The notes beneath the pieces are model-generated. The model did no database searches, was not told the origin of the DNA, and was given only the letters and a program-made list of their open reading frames with translations. A DNA stretch of 54,946 nucleotides from Selaginella moellendorffii (Eukaryota; Streptophyta; Lycopodiopsida; Selaginellales; Selaginellaceae), in NCBI RefSeq assembly GCF_000143415.4, contig NW_003314274.1, positions 1,243,395 to 1,298,340 on the forward strand, read 5' to 3'. This document shows, in pieces, positions 1-11,169 of this stretch; positions within the stretch are counted from its first letter, which is position 1; every line of letters starts with the position of its first letter. Both the position numbers and the translations under genes were made by a program.

Positions 1-2287
1 CCAACTCTAGACTCGATCCAACTCAATTGCCTTAGCCCCAAAAGTTAGCATCCCTTTCGGGCTGCATCATACAAACTATATACTAAGGTTTAAGCCAACC
101 GAAGTCAACTCCAACCTGTTCACTAAATTGTACTAGCTTTCGAAAACAGAATGGTTTTCGGACAAAGTGATCAATAGATCAACCATTGGAAAAGTCTAAG
201 AAAATTTTTGGAAAATTTCCATCCTAGAGAAAGAATGACTCTCAGTCCAGGAATGCAAGCTTTCAAGACTCAACCAACTTCCTCCTACTTACAACTTCAC
301 ATAGGTTCACTTCAACACCAATTCTCATGACCCATAGTATGCTTAAGCTTTGAACATCTTTTTGCCCATACTTCCGACATCCAACACCAACATCTGCAAA
401 AATGCAAAATGAACATCCAAGGCTTGATCATGAAAACCACATCTTTGGATATCCACAGTTGCACTAACACTCTTCTTCAACCACCTTCAAAATCCAATGT
501 GATGCCAAAACACTAACAAGAAAAATGACATGAAAAATCAAGGTCTAAGGAGAATTCCTCATCACTCGAAATAACAATGCCACTTCCACTAACACTAGTG
601 CTAGTGATGTCAATGCCTCAACTACACACCGTCTCCATCCAACAATCTACTCCAAGTGCTAACGGATCAACAAATGCGCTATAACAAATGAATGCTACAA
701 CCCTTTTTCCAACATCTCATGGGCAAACCCTCAAGAACAAGGAACTAATTTAAGCTTAGCATAATGGACCACCATTGAGAATCCAGTCAAGGCTATTACA
801 ATGCTACTATATGCAAGTAGATTAACTTCACCATCAACCACTTTGGGGTTGATCATTGTTTAACCAAGAAACTTTGTAAACGCATTACTCATTATCATAT
901 GGATATGATATAAGTATCACAATGACTTGATTATCAATTGAGTAACACCACGAACAATGCCCATATTATTACTTCAAAAGTTTATGTGAGTATCAAGCGT
1001 CAACTCAATTCGACAAAATGCAACATAAATGCCACACCCCACCAATAAAGATTTACAACACCTAACACCACTAACTTTTATTCACAACATGGACAAGCTC
1101 ATATCACTCTTTTTTCGATTCAACTCAACACTAATCCAACACCAAACCACTCAAGGAGCAATAGCAAGGTTCCCCAGAAAAGAATTGAGCATTGTAACCT
1201 AAGTCTTTCAATAGTAAGCCTCGACAAAATGGTATAGTGCTTCACCACTATCCATCCCACGACTCACCACTTGTAAAACTATCACTTCCAATATGCATCA
1301 AGATAGGGACTCTTGATTGCATACCGTAAACACAAGCAATGAGTTAACACCTCGTTACAAATCATCTCTCCAAAAAGAGAAAATGATTTATGTGTTTGAT
1401 CCTTTATCATGCTTTATTTCGTTAAAGTGGGACTTATTCAGTAAAGTGGGACATTAATTAGCATGTGTCCACATGCCATTTCTTAGTACTTAATTAATAT
1501 TTATTAATATTTCTATCAGTTTTTTAATTTATTTTTTATATTTCACAATATTATAACACAAAATCATATGAAAAGTTTTTAATTTATAAATTATAAAGTT
1601 AAAAATTCAATTTTTTATTGTTGTTATAAAAATGGCATGTGGCCACACACCATAAGTGGGATAATGAAAAGTCCCACTTTAACGAAATAAAGCATTGTCC
1701 CTAAGAACTCTCTTTTCGGTCTCATCTTTGATCAAACCTCAAGCTTGCGTTTGCATTTCTTTCAGTCCAATCCAAGAAAAAGTTTACGAGAGAGCACGGC
1801 AATGACTATTTGAACCAAAAGACTAATCCCTATAGTCTTGATTAATCCACTTATAATCATGCCTAAGAAGGATCCACTAGTGTCGTGCTAAATAGCTACG
1901 GACCAACCTATTTGCCACTCATAGCAAACTTAGGGAAGGTTCACTCTTACCCATGGTACATGGAACAACTCATTGACCACTTATAGGCTAATATTAATTC
2001 TGCCAACTCAAAGTGCAACCTTGAATTGCTAATGCGCCTCACTCACGAGCCCAAGCGAAAACTCGTGCAAATGGTACACCTTAAATCCATCATATGAGCC
2101 CAAGAGCAAGCTCACATTATTACAATACAAAAAGATAACCAAATCCATACTCAAGGAACAATTGCGAAGTCTTAGCACCCAAACGTGTACCCATTCGAAT
2201 CATCATTTTCATCTCTGCATATGCAACGAGACTAGTTGCCCAATCTCATTGAATAGTACTCACTCAGACTCATCCTCTAATACTAAA
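1..2287 (-). mobile_element. Internal region of LTR retroelement copy A (truncated by window edge)
   Basis: Read on the minus strand, this begins directly after the LTR at 2288-3431. It opens with TTTAGTATTAGAGG (2287 downward), a degraded match to the plant initiator-methionine tRNA primer binding site TGGTATCAGAG, which is intact in sister copy B at 3915. No gag or pol reading frame is visible, so it looks like a large non-coding retrotransposon derivative (LARD-like). The MITE at 1410-1694 is inserted here. Its coding partner, if any, lies outside the window or belongs to a different family. Confidence 0.7.
1410..1694. mobile_element. 285-bp MITE sharing ends with the 20-kb transposon at 27591-47577
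   Basis: The termini are perfect 24-bp inverted repeats (TGCTTTATTTCGTTAAAG..., 1410-1433 and 1671-1694). Inside each end lies a copy of the 22-bp palindrome (about 1459-1480 and 1632-1653). The left subterminal TTATTCAGTAAAGTGGGAC and the right subterminal AAGTGGGATAATG match the corresponding left and right ends of the 20-kb element. The opposite arm of the surrounding inverted repeat, near 4455-4470, lacks the insertion and serves as an empty site. Flanks TTATCA/TTGTCC (6 bp) or TATC/TGTC (4 bp) are the candidate target duplication. It has no coding capacity, so it is a non-autonomous derivative. Confidence 0.88.
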
Positions 2288-3431
2288 TGTAGCACATGTG
2301 GTTTTTACCCTTTATCCTATGGTGATTTACCATAGGATAACACCACGAAGCGGAACATAAACCCTCTTTGTGCCACGTGACAGATGCCACATGTCACATG
2401 CCACGTGTCCAAAGGATAATGGTGTGGAACCCGAGTTTCAGGGCCTTGGGCCACTGAACAAAGGAACGGTGCCAAACTCCCAAGCTTGGAGCCAAGGAGT
2501 GACAGAACCGAACCATGGAGCAACTCTCAAGCATACAGCTCAAGGAGCGAAGGGACAGGAGCCCGGAGCGACTTGGAACAGTCCTAGAGCAACTAGCATC
2601 TTAATGCCAGGACCAACACATAAAACGGAGCCAAATAGAGTTTGGCGCTATTTCGGCATACCGGTGGTCTAACGTGAGGATATGGGTACTCCATCAGCTA
2701 GCATGGAATGGAATTTGGGTTTAGACCCAAGCCAGACACAGAACAAGGATAGACATGCAAGCGGGAGTTAGACTATGCCTCAAGTTGGTCGGCCATGCCC
2801 GACCTACCCACTATCCCTACTATCATTTGGAACCCCCCATATCCTCCCCCCCTTGAGGAACACATGCTTTGGGCTTTCACCCCAAGCCTCCCTTAGTATC
2901 AGGAGTTAGTCTCTGGGACAAGCTCAAAACTTACTAAATATGGAATGGTGCTAGATTGTGAATTTGGTCATGGGACAAACATCATTGTGTTCAGGACAAT
3001 CTCTACATTCCGTAGATATGCCAAATGAGCAAATCTAGACACTTTCCATAAATAGCATTTGGGACCGAAATGAAACTAACACAAAGGGCATGATAGTGAG
3101 GGTGTTTGGTAGACACGGTAAATTATCATCCAGTGATATTGAGGGACTAATCTCAATACGCGAGGGTTCTTGTCAAGCCAGTGCAAGATAGAGCAAAAGA
3201 GAACTAACAAGCCGGGCCGAGTATGCTCAGCTAAATAGACACTTAGGAATTCCTTTCTTATGCTCATCCGGCCAAGTACAGATGCTAAGCCCAGTTTACT
3301 AACACTTGAACAAGAGGGACTAATAAAGGGTCCAGCAATACCGACCTCCTGCTATCGTGGCAGTAAAGAAAGAGTGTCCGTAAGGATTGGCCGACAGGTA
3401 ACTTTCAATACCCGAAATCACATTCGTGACA
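2288..3431 (-). repeat. LTR of retroelement copy A (1,144 bp)
   Basis: On the minus strand it starts TGTCACGAATGTG (from 3431) and ends CACATGTGCTACA (at 2288). It is homologous end to end with 6409-7544 and 9982-11117, which are in plus orientation. It contains a C-rich run near 2845 and the strings CACTATCCCTACTAT and TTAGTCTCTGG, which are shared with the LTR of the chromovirus at 29590. It is followed on the minus strand by a degraded initiator-Met primer site, so it is the 5' LTR of copy A. Confidence 0.85.
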
Positions 3432-3760
3432 CGGGTTCGATTCCCATTGATTAGTGGCTACTTAAAAATATAATATACCCTTGAGCAAGGTATATTCCTA
3501 CCCCTAAATTTGAAATCGTATGTATTGGACATCCATGTGTACGTCCTTCCTCTTGTGTGGAGTATCCACAGACAAAGGTATCCACCGTGGGATTGCAGTA
3601 CGGGTGGATGACTAGTTACCTCACATGGAATAGCTAGTCTACACAATAGAAGGATTGGTAAATTTAGTGCGGAAATGGAAGTATTGGTTCCCTTTGGCTC
3701 AGTAGGGGTTGTTAATCAATAGTCAATGAGGACATTGACCTCTCTAAAGGGGGGGGTGAG
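3432..3760 (+). other. Spacer between the two head-to-head elements, ending in a polypurine tract
   Basis: This is 329 bp without a gene. The right end (about 3739-3760) reads GAGGACATTGACC...AAAGGGGGGGGTGAG and is homologous to the polypurine tract before the LTR at 9982. It is therefore the 3' end of an internal region of the same family. The left end, just outside LTR copy A, contains GGTTCGATTCC, which resembles a tRNA B-box, but no tRNA can be folded around it by eye. Confidence 0.5.
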
Positions 3761-3912
3761 TGTAGCACATATGATCATGGGATGAGATTTGGATATACTG
3801 TCACCATGGATCCTTGGAACCTTGGGGGATAAAATAGCCACTAAGGGCTTTCTCATCAAGCAATTGCCCCTTTTCCAGTTGGCTTAAGGGGAGAGAAATA
3901 AGGTGTGCTACA
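3761..3912 (+). repeat. Short 152-bp LTR with both a PPT and a PBS attached
   Basis: It starts TGTAGCACATATG and ends GGTGTGCTACA, like the ends of the 1.14-kb LTRs, but the middle is much shorter and different. A polypurine tract abuts the left side and TTTGGTATCAGAG (initiator-Met PBS) abuts the right side. A normal single element has a PPT only before its 3' LTR and a PBS only after its 5' LTR. Both on one LTR suggest a tandem array or recombination product. Confidence 0.7.
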
Positions 3913-3914
3913 TT

Positions 3915-3926
3915 TGGTATCAGAGG
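3915..3926 (+). other. Primer binding site (initiator-Met tRNA type)
   Basis: TGGTATCAGAGG lies three bases after the LTR terminus CTACA at 3912. It is complementary to the 3' end of plant initiator tRNA-Met, the commonest primer of plant LTR retrotransposons. It fixes the orientation of copy B as plus. Confidence 0.8.
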
Positions 3927-6408
3927 ATGAGTCTCAGCGAGTACTATCCAATGAGATTAGGCAACTAGTCTCATTACATACGCAAAGATGAAAACGATAA
4001 TCCGAGTGGGTACACGTTTGGGTGCTAAGACTTCGCATTTGTTCCTTGGGCTCATAGGATGGATTTGAGGTGTACCATTTACACGAGTTTTTGCTTGGGC
4101 TCGTGAATGAGGCACATTAGCAACTTCAGGTTATACTTTGAGTTGGCAAGGTTAATGTAAGCCTATCGATAGTTCTAGTGGTTCTGTAAGTTGTTCCATG
4201 TACCATGGGTGAAAGTAAACTTTCCCTAGGTTTGCTGTGAGTGGCAAATAGGCTGGTCCATAGCTGTTTAGCACGGCATTAGTAGATCCTTCCTAAGCAT
4301 GATTATGAGTGGATCAATCAAGACTGTAGGGATTAGTCTATTGATTCAGTAGTCATTGCCGTGCTCTCTTATAAACTTTTCTTGGATTGGACTGAAGGTA
4401 GTGCGAAAGCAAGCTTGAGGTTTGGTCAAAGATGAGGCTAAAAGGAGAGTCATCAGGGGCAAAGGATCAAACACGTAAATCATTTTCTTTTCTTGAGAGA
4501 TGATTTGCAATGAGGTGTGAATCATTGCTCGTGTTCACAGTATGCAATTAAGAGTCCCTATCTTGATGCATATTGGAAGTGATAGTTTTACAAGTGGTGA
4601 ATCGTGGGATAGATAGTGGTGAAGTGCTATACCATTTTGTCGAGGCTTGCTATTGGAAGACTTGGGTTACAATGCTCAATTGTTTTCCGGGGAACCTTGC
4701 TATTGCTCCTTGAGTGGTTTGGTGTTGGATTAGTGTTGAGTTTGATCGGAAAGAGAGTGGTATGAGCTTGTCCATGTTATGAACAAAAGTTAGTGGTGTT
4801 AAGTGTTGTAAATCTTTATTGGTGGGGTGTGGCATTTATGTTACATTTTGTCGAATTGAGTTGACACTTGATACTCATATAAACTTTTGAAGTAATGATA
4901 TGGGCATTGTTCATGGTGTTGCTCAATTGATGATCAAGTCATTGTGATATTTATATCATATCCATATGATAATGAGTAATGTGTTTACGAAGTTGCTTGG
5001 TTAAACGATGATCAACCCCAAAGTGGTTGATGGTGAAGCTAGTTTACTTGCATATAATAACATTGTAGTAGCCTTGACTGGATTCTTGATGGTGGTCCAT
5101 TATGCTAAGCTTAAATTAGTACTTTGTTCTTGAGGGTTTGTCCATAAAGTGTTGGAAAAAAGGTTGTAACATTCATTTGCTATAGCTCATTAGTTGATCC
5201 GTTAGCACTTGTAGTAGATTGTTGGATGAAGACGGTGTGTAATTGAGGCATTGACATCACTAGCACTAGTGTTAGTGGAAGTGGCATTGTTATTTCGAGT
5301 GATGAGGAATTCTCCTTAAACCTTGATTTTTCATGTCATTTTTCTTGTTAGTGTTTTGGCATCACATTGGATTTTGAAGGTGGTTGAAGAAGAGTGTTAG
5401 TGCAACTGTGGATATCCAAAGATGTGGTTTTCATGATCAAGCCTTGGATGTTCATTTTGCATTTTTGCAGATGTCGGTATTGGATGTCGAAAGTATGGGC
5501 AAAAAGATATTCAAAGCTTAAGCATACTATGGGTCATGAGAATTAGTGTTGAAGTGAACCTATGTGAAGTTGTAGGTAGGAGGAAGTTGGTTGAGTCTTG
5601 AAAGCTTGCATTCCTGGACTAAGAGTCATTCTTTCTCTAGGATGGAAATTTTCCATAAATTTTTTTAGACTTTTCCAATGGTTGATCTATTGATCACTTT
5701 GTCTGAAAACCATTTTGTTTTCGAAAGCTAGTACAATTTAGTGAACGGGTTGGAGTTGACTTCGGTTGGCTTAAACCTTAGTATATAGTTTGTATGATGC
5801 AGCCCGAAAGGGATGCTGACTTTTGGGGCTAAGGCAATTGAGTTGAATAGAGTCTAGAGTTGGTGTAGAAAAGTGGCTATTGCACTTTTCTAAGAAGGGT
5901 GACCCTTGTGCCTTTCTTTTGTAGCATTATGCTCAGTGGCAGGTTGCACCTTGCATTTTGTTAAGACTTTATGAGAGTAGTGAGCTCTTATTGATCTTAA
6001 TTTGGTTTTGGTGGCCCTGCACCTTGGCTGAGGATGGTGATGTCCAACTTAGTTGTTTGAGTTTGATGTGTTAATACATACTATAGCTTTGTTTAAGAGG
6101 AGGTTGTGTACCGATATGAGTGCATCTTATGGTCTTCACTTTAGTTTTGACTGAGTGTTGATCACATAGCTAGCCTCTTCAAGACATGCTCAGAGCTAGT
6201 GGTTAAATGTTTTAGTGAGCTTATTGCGGTTGAGTTGGATTCGAGTGGTCATTTAGTTTGTGCTTGTCTATGAACTTTTATCTTGTACCTGGGGTATCAC
6301 GTTTATGTTGGACAAGTATATAACTTGATGACAAGTGTTGGTATTTGGGTCTTGTGAAGGCAAGTTAAGGAGTGATTGTTGGTTGCTTTGTGACTAGTGA
6401 TTACTTGT

Positions 6409-7544
6409 TGTCGCGCATGTGACTTCGGGTATCGAAAGTTACCTGTCGACTAGTCCTTACAGACACTCTTACCTTACTGCCACGATGGCAGGAGGTCGGT
6501 ATTGCTGGACCCTTTATCAGTCCCTCTTGTGCTAGTGGAGTTAACTGGGCATTTCGAGTGTACTTAGACCGGACGAGCATAAGGACGGAATTCCTACGTG
6601 TTATTAGCTAAGCATACTTAGCCCGGTAAGGAGTTCCCGTCTCGTTTTGTCTTGCACTGGCTAGTGACAAGAACCCTCGCGTATTGAGATTGGTCCCTCA
6701 ATATCGCTACATGATAGCTTACCGTGTCTGCCAAACACCCTCGCTATCATGCCCTTTGTGTTAGTCTCATTTCGGTCCCAAATGCTATTTATGGAAAGTG
6801 TCCAGATTTGCTCATTTGGCATATCTACGGAATGTAGAGATCGGCCTGAACACAATGGTGTTCGTCCCGTGTCCAAATTCGCAATCTAGGGACATTCCAT
6901 ATTTAGTAAGTTTCGAGCTTGTCCCAGAGACTAACTCCTGATACTAAGGGAGGCTTGGGGTGAAAGCCCAAAGCGTGTGTTCCTCAAGGGGGGGGGGGGG
7001 CTATGGGGGGTTCCAAATGTATAGTAGGGATAGTGGGTAGGTCGGGCATGGCCGACCAACCTGAGGCATAGTCTAGCTCCCACTTGCGTGCTTGTCCTTG
7101 TTCTGCGTCCGGCTTGGGTCTAAGCCCAAGTTCCATTCCATGCTAGCTGGTGGAGTACCCATGTCCTCGCGTTAGGCCACCGGTATGCCGAAATAGCGCC
7201 AGACTCCATTTGGCTCCGTTTTGCGTGCTGGTCCTGGCATTGGGATGCTGGTTGCTCTAGGACTGTTCCAAGTCGCTCCAGGCCCCTGTCCCTTCGCTCC
7301 TTGGGCTGTATGCTCGGGAGTTGCTCCGTGGTTCGGTTCCATCACTCCTTGGCGTCACGCTTGGGAGTTTGGCACCGTTCCTTCGTTCAGTGGCCCAAGG
7401 CCCTGAACCTCGGGTTCCTATGGACACGTGGCATGTGACACGTGGCATCTGTCACGTGGCACAAAGAGGGTTTAGGTTCCGCTTCGTGGTGTTATCCTAT
7501 GGTAAATCACCATAGGATAAAGGGTCAAAACCACGTGCGCTACA
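6409..7544 (+). repeat. Solo LTR (1,136 bp) with CTTGT target duplication
   Basis: It begins TGTCGCGCATGTGAC and ends GTGCGCTACA. CTTGT immediately precedes it (6404-6408) and immediately follows it (7545-7549). Neither a PBS nor a PPT adjoins it. It is the same length as the LTR at 9982-11117 (1,136 bp) and is also related to 2288-3431. A solo LTR arises by recombination between the two LTRs of a full element, so a complete element once sat here inside copy B. Confidence 0.88.
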
Positions 7545-9981
7545 CTTGTAGACTTAGTCAAGGACTATTGACACTTGCTTTGCTCGATGATGATTTAGCA
7601 GTGATGGGCTTGCTTTACTGAATGGTGTTGTGGAGGATCGTGTCATTAGACTTACATGAGCTTTTCATGTTAATATGTCGACTCTACCTCTGTTTATATC
7701 ATTTGGTTACATCTAGTCCATAATGTTGGATTTCATTAAGTCTTGGACATGGTGAATCACTCCTTGATGATGTGTTATTTGTAGCTGAGTGTTGTTGAAG
7801 GATTGGTCTCGGATACTGAGTAAAGTATCTTTGACTTTGGTTAGCTTGGTTGCTAGAGAGTTTTGAGTGGTGATTCACTCTTGTTTTCTTCTAGCTTTAT
7901 TTTGGTGTTGATGGCATTGAAGTGATGCCTTGTCGTTGACATTGTTGATATTGAGATCTGAGTGAAATAAGATATCCTTCTAAGGATTGATATTGAGTTT
8001 CATTAGTCTTGATGAAGATAGTGTTGATAATTTGGCTTCTTTGTGTTGTTGGCATTCATACATTTACTAGTTAGCAACTGTATTGACGTTCAAATGAATT
8101 GAGTGGCAAGTTGAGTTAGTTGTGTTTTTGATGAGATTGGTTAGTAGGGGATGAATTTTAGCTTTTCCTTGAAACATGATTTAATCATGGACTACATTAG
8201 CCTTACAAGAAAAAAAGTTAGTGATCGATATTGACAATGTTGAATCTTTATTGGATTTGAGTTTGAATTGATCATTGATGATTCTTCTTGTGCTTGTTAT
8301 GAAGTGAGTTACGTCTTGCTGTAGATGGATTCATGAAGGATCGATTTGATGATCACTTGTTAAGCATAGCTCCAAAGTGCTTAACTTTTGGGTTGATGTA
8401 GATATGTTCTTCATTAGCTTTGGTATTATGAAATATCACTTATGGATGTGTTGAAGAGGGTATTGTGGGTTATAACTATAATTTCTTCTTTAGCATTGAA
8501 ATTAGTTCATGCGAGACTTGTGATCATTGTTAAGCAAGACTTAACTATAGACTTCTTCAAACTTTTAGTTCTTTGAGTTTATTATGCTCACTATTCCATT
8601 TGTTAGAAGTTGTTGGGAGAAGGCATTTTGGCTTGTTAGCTTCGATGTTGAAATTAATATTTACATCTAGCAATCATTGGTGATGCTTGATTATCATCTA
8701 GGATAGTTGATTATCCTTGTCAAAAAGTTTTGCTTGATTATTGTTGGTATAGTATGATTTGCCGTTCTTCGGGATGATGGATTCCTCTTTAGCCGATGAT
8801 TTTGCATCTCTTTATTGATGGGATGATTGATGATCTTTCATGATGGTTAGTTGATTTTTTTTATAGCTTTTGGCTTTTCCGCAATACCACATGTTCTTTG
8901 TGGTTTGCTTTGGATTGGTCTCTTGGGTTTGAGACATCAGTAGGACGTTGCTGACACTTGCTTAGGCAACTTGAGTTCCTTGGTATTGTTGACTGGGATT
9001 TATTCAAATTGGCTGGTGCAATAGTTGGCATGATTAAGTGTTTGTTGGTCTTACCACATTCATTATATTCTTTTGATTGTTGCTCGAGTTAGTTCTGATA
9101 GATTTGGATGTTATTTCCTTTGGGTGATATATTCACGAGCATTGTGCTTATCAATCAATAATACTTTGTGTTCTTTGAGTTATCTTTGGTAAGTTGTTTG
9201 ACATACTGTCTACAACCTTTGGTAGTTAAGTTTCATCATTGAGTTCACTTGATGATATACGTGCTATTGAATTTTGTTGGATAATACATTTTATATTTTC
9301 CAATCCTACTGATCTTGATGGTTCCTATACTGTCATATTAGTTTATCGGATGATAACTTTCTTGGAATACTTTTGTGTTCTAACCTAAGCTTTATTCACT
9401 AATAATTAAATCTCTAAGATATTATTGTCTATGACTTTGATATTGTTCATCTATTGATCTTTGAGTTTGGGCCAGTATAGGCAACTTGGTTTCGGCACTT
9501 CGTGTGCATGGTGAAATCTCTAGTCATGGGGTAGCTACTGTCGACTGGTCACATCACCTGCCTCTTTGTCGATGTTCCTTATTCCATTAAAAGGGCATGA
9601 CCGTGTAAACAACTTTAACTGCCTGTTATCTAAACCTTACCGACGGGTTTAGTTTCTTTGCTCATGAGGGTTGGGGCCTCTGGCTTCTCTCTCTATGCCA
9701 CCTGTAGGCAGGGGCGTATCACACTTTTGTAGCTGGGTGACACCCAAAGCAGCAATGGTGGCTGACTCCATTAATCATTTCCTTGTCAGCGACGGCCGGA
9801 AGGTGTTTGAGTTGGTAGCACATCCGTGTTAGACAAAGAGGTTATCCCCTAACTCATTTAAGTTGGTGCATTTCTCACATAGTGTGATTACCGTGAACTT
9901 TTTCTTGAGTTGTTTCCTTGGCGGTATTCTAGACTTGAGTATGCATCGACGAGGACGTCGATCTTCCCTAGGGGGGTAGAG

Positions 9982-11117
9982 TGTCGCAAATGTGACTTCG
10001 GGTATCGAAAGTTACTTGTCAGCTAGTCCTTACAGACACTCTTTCTTTACTACCACGATGGCAGGAGGTCGGTATTGCTGGACCCTTTATTAGTCCCTCT
10101 TGTTCAAGTGTTAATAAATTGGGCTTAGCATCTGTACTTGGCCAGATAAGCATAAGGAAGGAATTCCTAAGTGTCTATTTAGCTGAGCATACTCGGCCCG
10201 GCTTGTTAGTTCTCTTTTGCTCTGTCTTGCACTAGCTTGACAAGAACCCTCACGTATTGAGATTAGTCCCTCAATATTGCTAGATGATAACTTACTGTGT
10301 CTACCAAACACCCTCACTATCATGCCCTTTGTGTTAATTTCATTTCGGTCCCAAATGCTATTTATGGAAAGTGTCTAGATTTGCTCATTTGGCATATCTA
10401 CGGAATGTAGAGATTGAATGGTATTTGTCCCATGACCTAATTCGCAATTTAGCGCCATTCCATATTTAGTAAGTTTCGAGCTTGTCCCAGAGACTAACTC
10501 TTGATACTAAGGGAGGCTTGGGGTGAAAGCCCAAAGCGTGTGTTCCTCAAGGGAGGGGGGGATATGGGGGGTTCTAAATGTATAGTAGAGATAGTGGGTA
10601 GGTCGGGCATGGCTGACCAACCTGAGGCATAGTCTAACTCCTGCTTGTGTATCTATCTTTGTTCTGCGTCTGGCTTGGGTCTAAACCCAAGTTCCATTCC
10701 ATGTTAGCTGGTGGAGTACCCATATCCTCACGTTAGGCCACCGGTATACCGAAATAGCACCAAACTCTATTTGGCTCCGTTTTACGTGCTGATCCTGGTA
10801 TTAAGATGCTAATTGCTCTAGGACTGTTCCAAGTCGCTCCGGGCTTTTGTCCCTTCCCTCCTTGGGCTGTATGCTCAGGAGTTGCTCCATGGTTCGATTC
10901 CATCACTCCTTGGCTCCAAGCTTGGGAGTTTGGCACCGTTCCTTCGTTCAGTGGCCCAAGGCCCTGAAACTCGGGTTCCACACCACTGTCCTTTGGACAC
11001 ATGGCATGTGACATGTGGCATCTGTCACATGGCACAAAGAGGGTTTATGTTCCGCTTCGTGGTGTTATCCTATGGTAAATCACCATAGGATAAAGGGTAA
11101 AAACCACATGCACTACA
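9982..11117 (+). repeat. 3' LTR of retroelement copy B (1,136 bp)
   Basis: It begins TGTCGCAAATGTGAC directly after the polypurine tract AGGGGGGTAGAG and ends CACATGCACTACA. It aligns along its full length with 6409-7544 and with the reverse complement of 2288-3431. No matching direct repeat is seen at its two flanks (TAGAG versus GTGCA), as expected for the 3' LTR of a longer element. Its 1.1-kb length differs from the 152-bp LTR at 3761, so pairing these two as one element is uncertain. Confidence 0.75.
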
Positions 11118-11169
11118 GTGCAATTGCTTGATACTATATGATTGCAATTGACCAACTAAACTCAGTTGA

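Larger units (their letters stand above)
1..5862. repeat. Large inverted repeat from two head-to-head retroelement copies
   Basis: Positions 1-2287 read as the reverse complement of about 3913-5862. The start of the window pairs with the segment ending near 5862, and the CTAGTG/CACTAG tract near 590 pairs with that near 5265. The arm in position 1-2287 is interrupted by the MITE at 1410-1694; without it the arms are about 2.0 and 1.95 kb. The centre (2288-3912) holds two different LTRs plus a 329-bp spacer. Arm divergence is visible but low. The left arm runs off the window edge. I infer two same-family elements in opposite orientation rather than one hairpin-forming unit. Confidence 0.85.
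3913..9981 (+). mobile_element. Internal region of non-coding LTR retroelement copy B
   Basis: It runs from the PBS at 3915 to a polypurine tract (about 9966-9981, CCTAGGGGGGTAGAG) directly before the LTR at 9982, and is interrupted by a solo LTR at 6409-7544. The first 1.95 kb is the right arm of the inverted repeat. No reading frame longer than about 75 codons looks real, and I see no gag, protease, reverse transcriptase or integrase motif. Near 4455-4470 it preserves the empty site for the MITE found in copy A. It is a LARD-like, presumably non-autonomous element. Confidence 0.7.

Noticed and set aside
3427-3447. GGTTCGATTCC resembling a tRNA B-box, possible tRNA or SINE
   Set aside because: No A-box at the right distance and no cloverleaf could be found by eye.
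7221-7515. Open frames inside the 1.1-kb LTRs (also 2317-2672, 10733-11088)
   Set aside because: They repeat with the LTR copies, differ in frame and length between copies, and have no known domain.
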